Assembly (NCBI GenBank): GCA_963643465.1
Contig: CAVIJT010000004.1
Span: 124,001 to 188,000 of the forward strand
Reading direction: 5' to 3'
Source: CAG-411 sp963643465
GTDB taxonomy: Bacteria > Bacillota > Clostridia > Lachnospirales > Lachnospiraceae
DNA: 64,000 bases
Position 1 is the stretch's first letter. The number at the start of each line of letters is the position of its first letter. The translations under genes and the position numbers were made by a program. The notes beneath the pieces were generated by a model. It worked only from the letters and a program-made list of their open reading frames with translations, did no database searches and was not told the DNA's origin. This document shows positions 34,601 through 40,937 of the stretch, one piece after another.

Positions 34601-36333
34601 CATGTAAGGTAAATGTTTCTCAATTTGCTACTGGTATTACATTAGAAAGTTCACAGTACGTAATAGAGATGGGAAATACCCAGAAGATTGGTTATACCTT
34701 TACCCCTGCCAATGCCACAGCAGCATTGACATGGAAATGTTTGGATGAGACTGTTGCTACTATAGATGAACAGGGAGTTGTAACAGCAGTAGGTGTAGGA
34801 AATACATTTGTAGTGGTAACAAGTTCAATGGGGTATTCTGCTACTTGTAGTATTGTGGTAACACAGCAACCATCTTCCATCGCATTTAGCAAAAATGAAG
34901 TTAGTGTAAATGTGGGAGAAACCCATGCCATTGAATATACGCTGTTGCCTGCTAATAGTACCATACAAATGGTTACTTGGACAAGTCAGAACACAGGAAT
35001 TGCTACAGTAGACGAAACTGGAAAGATTACTGGTATTGCAAAAGGAACTACACTTATTATTGCTAATTTGCCTAACGGTTATGTAGGATATGTAACAGTA
35101 GTAGTAAAAGAAGCAGTAAAAGGTGTTACGCTAGATGCTACAGAGAAAACCATTGTAAAGGGTGAATCCTTTAAACTGACTCCAGTATTCACACCAGCAG
35201 AACCAAGTAATACCAATATGACATGGACATCCTCAAATGTGGGTGTTGCAAAAGTAAGTGCAGCAGGAAAAGTAACTGGAGTAACTGGTGGAGTTGCCAT
35301 CATAACTGGTACAACAGAAGATGGGGGCTATACAGTAGTTTGTACAGTTACAGTAATAGAGAAAGTTACAACTGTGTCATTAAATCATAGTAGTTATCGT
35401 TTAGTAAAAGGAAAGACTGTAAAATTAAAAGCAACTGTTACTTCTAATGCAGCAACAAATCCAAAAGTAAAATGGACTAGCAACAAAAAGAAGATAGCAA
35501 CAGTTACAAGTACAGGACTTGTGAAAGGAAAAAAAGTTGGAACCTGTGTAATTAAAGCAACTGCAAAGGATGGAAGTAAAAAGAGTGCAAAATGTACGAT
35601 TCGAGTAATTCAGAGAGTAAGTAGTTTGCAGATTAATAAGGCTTATGCAAAAGTAATGCAGGGAAAGACAATTACATTAAAAACAAAAATAAAACCGTCA
35701 AATGCTACTATAAAGCGTCTATCTTGGGCTTCTAGTGATGAGACAATAGCAACAGTTACAAGTAAAGGAAAGGTAACAGGTATTACACCGGGAAGTTGTA
35801 CGATTACAGCTACAACTACCGATGGAAGTAATATTAAAGTAACATGTGCATTGACTGTGTATGAGGAAGTTCCATCTACGGGAATTTCTATTTCAGCATC
35901 TGATATTACGATGGTAGTTGGAAAGACGCAGAGTGCAGGAGCTACAGTAACGCCTGCTAATACCACAGATAAGATTAGTTATTCCAGTGATAAACCATCT
36001 GTAGCAACGGTAACATCAAAAGGTAAGATTAAAGCTATTCGTCCGGGTACAGCAACCATTACTGTTTCCACAAGCAGTGGATATGAGGCATATATTGGGG
36101 TTACTGTAGTTGGTCTTAACAAAACGTCTCTTACTTTGGAACAATATGATGCCGATGAATTATGGGTAGAAGGTATTGATTCAGGTGTGAAGTGGTCCTC
36201 TTCTAATCCGGCGATTGCCAGAGTAGAAAATGGAACTGTTGTAGCACGAAAAGTAGGAAGTTGTATTATTACAGCATCTGTAGATGGTGTAAAATTACAT
36301 TGTTCTGTAAAGGTAACTCCGATTCATAAATAA
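31639..36333 (+). CDS. large secreted/surface protein with about 14 bacterial Ig-like (Big_2) repeats
   Basis: The 1564-residue protein starts with a basic head and one hydrophobic helix (residues about 14-33), a signal peptide or anchor with a possible cut near TSEA. A 150-residue unassigned region follows. From about residue 195 to the end come about 14 Big_2-type units of 75-90 residues, each with a TWTSxNxxIATVDxxGxVTG core. Units around residues 1240-1430 are strikingly lysine-rich. No LPXTG motif, S-layer domain or cell-wall hydrolase was seen, so attachment is unclear; basic units could bind anionic wall polymers (inference). The role is unknown, perhaps adhesion or wall structure. A strong AGGAGGAG precedes the ATG. 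The gene is inserted in the otherwise conserved argR-recN region. Confidence 0.85.
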   Translation: MVTKFRKLLERKKIPIYIVLIGIVMIGLLAVKWGMTSEAEDGTTTGSSGYYFRIGSETYQNNGKYELKTASAQISIEGIKPSTDVTWTLDANTANYVTYENGNIQVNAQSATIVPKDICTDPAIEPAIIAEFLDENNEKVTLKLGVEVVLRIDDSDGAYFRQALETDTQKSLFLTTSTVSGTGIGRNSTVTLGTFLPNTSNITYSWESENTDVLTIDSTTGFVTATGAGKTRISVTAGKQTAIIDAYVLPKVVKISENTEEELKNTEAAGNTDIAVNTGDVLTTNVNLKTSERLTDKISWSIQKDSTSGEIIADSKGKTSSLISLVQGEMGENKITVKAKAGTYVLKVYPTTDYEAWYEGSDATNQQFAVKPTSITLTIYPEYTAKSVNMNVGDQFNLLDALNITSDNISYYEVSLGKGLDGTDTNRKSLSKDNNEYFSVDNNYVITAKKETADNEYVQVDIETTGIPFEKTNTKKITLYFRIIDTVLLNVTDVSLNLGDTMDLSTALSTIGTLGNYYASEDYQWSSSNDKYVSVDERGLITGLQYTSSLSGGCVVITVKLKMPSGITKVSTCNVYVKKTITKIVLDRSEIELIAGGNTEILTATFDTTIENTKIHWLSSDEKQTYVQMEQLTDTTVSLKGVSPGSAVITVLNEENMVTAICKVTVVRKVNTITIPEQVSVNINRGYVKLDATLSPADASDTSLVWKSSNKAVADVEDETGLFKLISPGKATISVWYKNDPTVSALCQLTVVAGSDSITIDKKASVDVGQKLTLNSIITPVTAETNIYWYSTNENIAKVDQKTGEITGVAVGTTYIIAVTDEGHTDKCELTVTQKATGIAFPQETITVAKGSTLALAYELTPKDATVTPTWKSFDESIVVVDADGVITAKEVGETYVTVTIPEGYTATLQIKVIDKSTGIQLSQKEYDAIVGTTTLIGYTLTPANATTTLTWTSLDENIATVNNGVVTGVNVGSTYIVVTSADGYSATCKVNVSQFATGITLESSQYVIEMGNTQKIGYTFTPANATAALTWKCLDETVATIDEQGVVTAVGVGNTFVVVTSSMGYSATCSIVVTQQPSSIAFSKNEVSVNVGETHAIEYTLLPANSTIQMVTWTSQNTGIATVDETGKITGIAKGTTLIIANLPNGYVGYVTVVVKEAVKGVTLDATEKTIVKGESFKLTPVFTPAEPSNTNMTWTSSNVGVAKVSAAGKVTGVTGGVAIITGTTEDGGYTVVCTVTVIEKVTTVSLNHSSYRLVKGKTVKLKATVTSNAATNPKVKWTSNKKKIATVTSTGLVKGKKVGTCVIKATAKDGSKKSAKCTIRVIQRVSSLQINKAYAKVMQGKTITLKTKIKPSNATIKRLSWASSDETIATVTSKGKVTGITPGSCTITATTTDGSNIKVTCALTVYEEVPSTGISISASDITMVVGKTQSAGATVTPANTTDKISYSSDKPSVATVTSKGKIKAIRPGTATITVSTSSGYEAYIGVTVVGLNKTSLTLEQYDADELWVEGIDSGVKWSSSNPAIARVENGTVVARKVGSCIITASVDGVKLHCSVKVTPIHK

Positions 36334-36370
36334 TTAAATGGTTGAGAGGTAATCAAAATAAAGATATAAA

Positions 36371-36411
36371 AGAGGAAATATTTGCGCATATGCCAAATAT
36401 TTCCTCTTTTT
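36371..36411 (+). terminator. intrinsic terminator of the Ig-like protein gene
   Basis: A perfect 14-bp stem (arms 36371-36384 and 36394-36407) with loop CGCATATGC is followed by a T-tract to 36411. A family B repeat begins 4 bases downstream. Confidence 0.9.
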
Positions 36412-36414
36412 GTT

Positions 36415-36461
36415 GCAAAAGTCCGGCAAGTACAATCATGCTTGCATAAAGATGTATTTTT
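36415..36461. repeat. dispersed repeat family B, copy 2
   Basis: It begins GCAAAAGTCCGGCAAG, followed by TACAATCATGCTTGCAT and an A/T-rich tail. It matches the copy at 16794 at most positions of the first 38 bases. The inner GCAAG/CTTGC can pair. It lies on the edge of the preceding terminator. Confidence 0.7.
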
Positions 36462-36502
36462 AGGTGGTAAGAAAGAAGAAGGAAGGAATGTTTGAGATGA
36501 AA

Positions 36503-36556
36503 AATACATATGTTCGAAAAAAGTAGTTGCAAAAACGAACATATGTGTGGTATGAT
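36503..36556 (+). promoter_or_regulatory. recN promoter with two LexA-like boxes
   Basis: -35 TTGCAA (36527-36532), an 18-base spacer and -10 TATGAT (36551-36556). AATACATATGTTCG (36503-36516) matches the Firmicute LexA palindrome CGAACATATGTTCG in 11 of 14 bases, and CGAACATATGTGTG (36536-36549, in the spacer) in 12 of 14. The inner halves form a perfect 11-bp inverted repeat around the -35 box. SOS control of recN is the likely meaning. Confidence 0.7.
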
Positions 36557-36586
36557 AAAACAAACAAATGTTTGGAGGCGGATGTT

Positions 36587-38266
36587 ATGTTAGTGAGTTT
36601 ACATGTGAAGAATTTAGCGATTATCGACGAGGTGGAAGTAGATTTTCGTGATCATCTGAATATTTTAACTGGAGAGACAGGAGCAGGAAAGTCCATCATT
36701 ATCGGGTCTATTAATATGGCATTAGGGGGAAAGGCATCAGCCGATATCATTCGTTCTGGAGCGGATTATGGATTAGTAGAGTTGGTATTTGATATGGAGA
36801 CTACGGCAATTACCCACAAACTTCAGGAGTTAGATATTCCCATAGAAGATGGACAGGTGATTTTATCCAGAAAGATTATGAAGAATCGTAGCATATGTAA
36901 AGTGAACGGGGAAACGGTTACGATGGCAACTGTGCGGGAACTTGCAGGGGATTTATTAGACATTCACGGTCAGCATGAACATCAGTCTTTATTATATAAG
37001 CAGAAGCATTTAGAAATTTTAGATCAATTTGGGAAAAGTGATATGGGAGAGCTTTTAGAGGAGTTATCTTTGCAGTATAAAGAATATAAATTGGCGAAAG
37101 AAGAATTTGATAAGAAAAATGTATCCCAGGAAGAGCATATGCGTCAACTTTCGTTTATGGAATATGAATATCAGGAGATTGAGCAGGCGCAGTTGAAAGA
37201 AGGAGAAGATGAGGAGTTGGCATCTCTTTATAAGCGATTTTCTAATGCGCAGCAAATTGCAGAAGGGTTGCAGAATGTTCATCAAATTACTGCAGAAGGA
37301 ATGTCTTCTGTGAATGATGAGGTAGGTCGGGCAGTAAAGCAGTTATATAAGATTGCAGATTATGATCAAGCGTTGCAGGACTTTTTAGAAAATTTACAAA
37401 ATATCGAGGAGCTATTACATGACTTTAATTATCAGCTACAGGATTATATGGGAGATATGGAATTTGACGAGAGCCGATTTATAGAGATTGAGAATCGATT
37501 GAATCTGTATCATTCCTTAAAGGCAAAGTATGGGGACAATGTGGCAGATATTATACAGTATCAGAAAGAATTGGAAGAAAAAATAGAACAGTATAAAGAA
37601 TATGATTTATATTTGGAAAAATTGCAGAAGCGATTGGATAAGAAGGAGCAGTCTTATTTAAAATTGGCAGCTAAAGTATCAAAGATACGCAAAAAAAATG
37701 GGGCAGTGTTAGCAGAACAGATTAAACAGGCACTGGTAGATTTGAATTTTTTAGATGTACAGTTTGCAGTTACTGTGGTAGACACCAATCATTATACCGA
37801 TAAAGGAATGGATGAAGTAGAGTTTGTGATTTCTACAAATCCGGGAGAGAAGATGAGACCGTTGGGGAAGGTGGCATCGGGAGGAGAATTGTCTCGTATT
37901 ATGCTTGCAATCAAGTCTGTACTTGCCCAGCAAGATGCTACAGAAACACTTATTTTTGACGAAATTGATGTGGGAATCAGCGGACGAACAGCTCAGAAAG
38001 TTTCTGAGAAGATGGCGTTGATTGCAAAGAAACATCAAGTAATTTGTATTACACATCTTCCTCAAATTGCAGCTATGGCAGATGAGCATTTTATTATTGA
38101 AAAGACTGTGGAGAACGATAAGACATCTACACACATTCGTCCATTAGATCAAAAGGGAAGCATTGAGGAACTTGCTCGAATTTTAGGCGGTGCAGAGATT
38201 ACAGATACAGTACGAGAAAGTGCTCAAGAGATGAAGAATCTGGCAAATCAAAAGAAGGTAGCATAA
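36587..38266 (+). CDS. recN: DNA repair protein RecN
   Basis: RecN is an SMC-like ATPase that acts early at double-strand breaks. The 559-residue protein has N-terminal Walker A GETGAGKSIIIGSI near residue 30 and a central coiled coil (about 150-380). The C-terminal ABC signature is GKVASGGELSRIMLAIKSV near 430, with Walker B ETLIFDEIDVGISG near 455. ATG 36587 follows TTGGAGG; an in-frame TTG at 36527 lies in the promoter. The upstream LexA-like boxes suggest induction by DNA damage, as known for recN in several bacteria. Confidence 0.95.
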   Translation: MLVSLHVKNLAIIDEVEVDFRDHLNILTGETGAGKSIIIGSINMALGGKASADIIRSGADYGLVELVFDMETTAITHKLQELDIPIEDGQVILSRKIMKNRSICKVNGETVTMATVRELAGDLLDIHGQHEHQSLLYKQKHLEILDQFGKSDMGELLEELSLQYKEYKLAKEEFDKKNVSQEEHMRQLSFMEYEYQEIEQAQLKEGEDEELASLYKRFSNAQQIAEGLQNVHQITAEGMSSVNDEVGRAVKQLYKIADYDQALQDFLENLQNIEELLHDFNYQLQDYMGDMEFDESRFIEIENRLNLYHSLKAKYGDNVADIIQYQKELEEKIEQYKEYDLYLEKLQKRLDKKEQSYLKLAAKVSKIRKKNGAVLAEQIKQALVDLNFLDVQFAVTVVDTNHYTDKGMDEVEFVISTNPGEKMRPLGKVASGGELSRIMLAIKSVLAQQDATETLIFDEIDVGISGRTAQKVSEKMALIAKKHQVICITHLPQIAAMADEHFIIEKTVENDKTSTHIRPLDQKGSIEELARILGGAEITDTVRESAQEMKNLANQKKVA

Positions 38267-38287
38267 AAAATAAATTAAAAATGGGGC

Positions 38288-38392
38288 GTCGCACTAAGAA
38301 AGTATTATACAAGATATAGAATGCAGTTTTGTAACTATTCAGAACCCTTCACCATATATTCTCAATCTTGCATTACTTTTACTTAATGCGAC
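38288..38392. mobile_element. 105-bp MITE-like inverted repeat containing a family C repeat
   Basis: The ends GTCGCACTAAG (38288-38298) and CTTAATGCGAC (38382-38392) are inverted copies matching in 10 of 11 bases. Inside lies GTAACTATTCAGAACCC (38331-38347) followed by ATATATTC. On the opposite strand this corresponds to the repeats at 47069 and 57466. There is no coding capacity. Target-site duplications were not obvious. Confidence 0.5.
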
Positions 38393-38480
38393 AGCTCTCT
38401 TTCAAAGACAAAAAGGATAGTTTCAAGCGTATAAGAAGGGATAGGAGGAACTTTTATTTACGCCAGTAGTCAGGAAAAGC

Positions 38481-38511
38481 CAGTGCTTGCATGAAAATTT
38501 GACAAGCACTG
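38481..38511 (-). terminator. hairpin downstream of spoIVB, related to repeat family B
   Basis: CAGTGCTTG (38481-38489) and CAAGCACTG (38503-38511) form a perfect 9-bp stem with the loop CATGAAAATTTGA; GCTTGCATGAAA is shared with the family B copy at 16794. On the minus strand the stem is followed by GCTTTT, so it could end spoIVB transcription. Confidence 0.5.
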
Positions 38512-38543
38512 CGATAATATGAGAAACTTGAAAAGCGTGTTTT

Positions 38544-39803
38544 TCATGATTCTAACATATTTTCAATAAAGATTCCGTAACCTCTTGTGGGATCGTTGAC
38601 AAATACATGGGTGACAGCTCCGATTAATTTACCATTTTGTATGATTGGACTACCACTCATTCCTTGAATAATACCTCCAGTTATATTTAGAAGTTTGCTA
38701 TCCACAACATGTAAGACAAGTCCTTTTTCCTTCTCATTTATATTGATTTTTTCAATTTTAATTTGGTACCGTTCCACTTGTCCATTTACTTGACATAAGA
38801 TTTCCGCATTCCCTTTTTTGATTTCTTGTTTTAAGCCGATATTTAAGGTTTCTGTTTCAAAGTTTGTGTTTTCGTATAGTGTTCCCCGGATGCCATATTT
38901 GGAATTTTTAGAAATTGTTCCTAGGCGGTTTTCGGCATCCTTTTTTAAATATCCGGATATTTCCCCCGGTTTGCCTTTACTGCCTTTTACAATTTGGTAA
39001 ATTCCAGCATTGCAGATATAACCATCTTTTACATTCATAGTAGTGCCTGTATCAATATCACTGATTCCGTGTCCTAATGCAGCAAAGTTTCCATCGTCAT
39101 CATAGTAAGTTAAAGTGCCGATACCTTGTGTATCATCACGGACCCATATTCCAAGTTTATATCCGTCCTCTGTGTCTACTGCATTGATAGAGAGGTCTAG
39201 GAATTCTTCACCTCGTTTTACTGTAATAATGACTTTCTTTTGGTTGATTTGTTTTAGTTGGCTGCTCAAATCTTCTTTGGTAGAAATTTCTGTATGATTG
39301 ATTTTATATATATAATCACCGGATTGGATAATATTTTTGGCAGGTTCGTGTTGTTGTCCATCCTTTCCAGTAATTGCGCCTGTACCTAGTACCAGAATTC
39401 CATTGGTATCAATTTTGATTCCGATAGTCTCTCCTCCAACATGTACTTGCTTTTTTTCAATTACATTTACAGAAATCTGTTTTACAGGAATGAAACCAAG
39501 AAATTTTACTGAAATGCTACAAGAACCTTTTTCCTGAGAATACAAGGAAAAAGGTTCTCCAAAATCAAATGCTATGTTATTTTCCACCCGTTTTGTTTGA
39601 TCGCAAATGACAGTGGCGGAACCCTGTTGAAGACTTGCTTTCATGGGCAATGAAAAATCAAAATCCTGACTTTCCTTTTCATAGAGATATAAGCGTTCTG
39701 GAATCTTCTTCTGCACTTTTACATAAAGAAGCGAAAAAAGTAATATAATATCAACAATTAGAACAAATGCAAGCATAATACGATATTTTTTCTTATTGTC
39801 CAT
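38544..39803 (-). CDS. spoIVB: SpoIVB peptidase (S55)
   Basis: SpoIVB is secreted from the forespore into the intermembrane space and cleaves SpoIVFA, which leads to pro-sigma-K processing. The 419-residue protein has an N-terminal anchor helix (residues about 9-27), a PDZ domain (about 120-215), and an S55 serine protease domain with the catalytic histidine in ALGHGISD near 243 and serine in QGMSGSPII near 382. AGGAGGAG precedes the ATG. In Bacillus and most clostridia spoIVB lies between recN and spo0A on the same strand. Here it is inverted and spo0A does not follow. Confidence 0.94.
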   Translation of the reverse strand: MDNKKKYRIMLAFVLIVDIILLFSLLYVKVQKKIPERLYLYEKESQDFDFSLPMKASLQQGSATVICDQTKRVENNIAFDFGEPFSLYSQEKGSCSISVKFLGFIPVKQISVNVIEKKQVHVGGETIGIKIDTNGILVLGTGAITGKDGQQHEPAKNIIQSGDYIYKINHTEISTKEDLSSQLKQINQKKVIITVKRGEEFLDLSINAVDTEDGYKLGIWVRDDTQGIGTLTYYDDDGNFAALGHGISDIDTGTTMNVKDGYICNAGIYQIVKGSKGKPGEISGYLKKDAENRLGTISKNSKYGIRGTLYENTNFETETLNIGLKQEIKKGNAEILCQVNGQVERYQIKIEKININEKEKGLVLHVVDSKLLNITGGIIQGMSGSPIIQNGKLIGAVTHVFVNDPTRGYGIFIENMLES

Positions 39804-39888
39804 AAAACTCCTCCTCGTTTTTTATCTGATAGTAGTATGGACAATTTTGGGAAAAGTATGCAAAGCTATTGCCAATATAATGAAACGA

Positions 39889-39918
39889 TTGACGTTGTAT
39901 CTTTTTATACGGTATAAT
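39889..39918 (+). promoter_or_regulatory. sigma-A promoter of the yitT-family gene
   Basis: -35 TTGACG (39889-39894), an 18-base spacer and -10 TATAAT (39913-39918), about 94 bases before the start codon. Confidence 0.75.
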
Positions 39919-40011
39919 GAAAAACGTAGAGTTGTTATATTATAGTACACCAAGATGGGTATAAGGTATGTTATACCAGTATTGGTTAATATTGTTTATA
40001 GGAGGGATTGC

Positions 40012-40881
40012 ATGAAACAAATTAAATTTGAATGGAAGCAATTTTTAATGCTGACAATAGCTGGAATTGTAAATGCTTTTGGAGTTACATTCTTTTTATA
40101 CCCCGTGAATTTGTATGACTCGGGAATTTCTGGAACGTCTATGCTATTGGCACAAATTACACCAAGTTACTTGTCCTTGTCAATATTTTTAATCCTGTTG
40201 AACTTTCCATTGTTTTTGTACGGATATAAAAAATTAGGACCAATGTTTACTATTCATTCTTTATACGCAGTTGTTGTGTATTCTTCAGTTTCTTGGCTAA
40301 TTACAGATGTATTTCCAGTAGATGTAAGTATAGCATCGCCTCTTGCAGAGCAAGATTTGTTACTCTGTGCTATTTTCGGAGGACTAATTTCAGGAATAGG
40401 AAGTGGACTTGTTATTCGTTTTGGTGGAGCCATAGACGGAGTGGAGGTACTTGCGGTGTTATTTGCCAAGCGTCTCAATGTGTCGGTTGGAACCTTTGTG
40501 ATGGGGTATAATATTGTGTTATATATTATAGCAGGTCTCATTAAAGAAAACTGGATTTTGCCATTGTATTCTATTATTACATATGCCTCTGCATTAAAAA
40601 CAGTAGACTTTATTGCAGAAGGTTTAGATAAGGCAAAGTCGGCAATGATTATCACCAGTAAACCAGATGTTATTTGCGAAGCATTATCCAGTGAATTTGG
40701 AAATGGAATTACTATTTTAAATGCGAAGGGTTATTATTCGGACAGCGATAAAGTTATGATTTACTTTGTTGTGAACCGTTTTCAGATTAGTAAAGTAAGA
40801 ACTATTGTACATGAAAAAGATCGGACAGCATATATGACGATTACAGAGGTGTCAGACGTTTTTGGTGCAAGTAATAGTTAA
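40012..40881 (+). CDS. YitT family membrane protein (DUF161/DUF2179)
   Basis: The 289-residue protein has five or six membrane helices in the first 190 residues, including GGLISGIGSGLVIRFGGAID typical of the family. A soluble DUF2179 domain of about 90 residues follows (SAMIITSKPDVICEAL ... YYSDSDKVMIYFVVNR). Transport function has been proposed for the family but no substrate is established. ATG 40012 is chosen for its TAGGAGGG; an ATG at 39955 lies in the leader. It stands alone with its own promoter. Confidence 0.85.
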   Translation: MKQIKFEWKQFLMLTIAGIVNAFGVTFFLYPVNLYDSGISGTSMLLAQITPSYLSLSIFLILLNFPLFLYGYKKLGPMFTIHSLYAVVVYSSVSWLITDVFPVDVSIASPLAEQDLLLCAIFGGLISGIGSGLVIRFGGAIDGVEVLAVLFAKRLNVSVGTFVMGYNIVLYIIAGLIKENWILPLYSIITYASALKTVDFIAEGLDKAKSAMIITSKPDVICEALSSEFGNGITILNAKGYYSDSDKVMIYFVVNRFQISKVRTIVHEKDRTAYMTITEVSDVFGASNS

Positions 40882-40937
40882 GGAAGAAGTTCTGGAGCAA
40901 TTTCTGGGATTTCTTAATGTGTCAGGAGTGAATTTGT

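Noticed and set aside
32400..36330. Repeated similar segments that might suggest a CRISPR array or tandem DNA repeats
   Set aside because: The periodicity is 225-270 bases, in frame, and conserved at the protein level as Big_2 units; there are no short identical repeats with unique spacers.
31639..36333. Sortase-anchored adhesin
   Set aside because: No LPXTG-type motif, terminal hydrophobic helix or basic tail at the C-terminus; the protein ends shortly after the last Ig-like unit.
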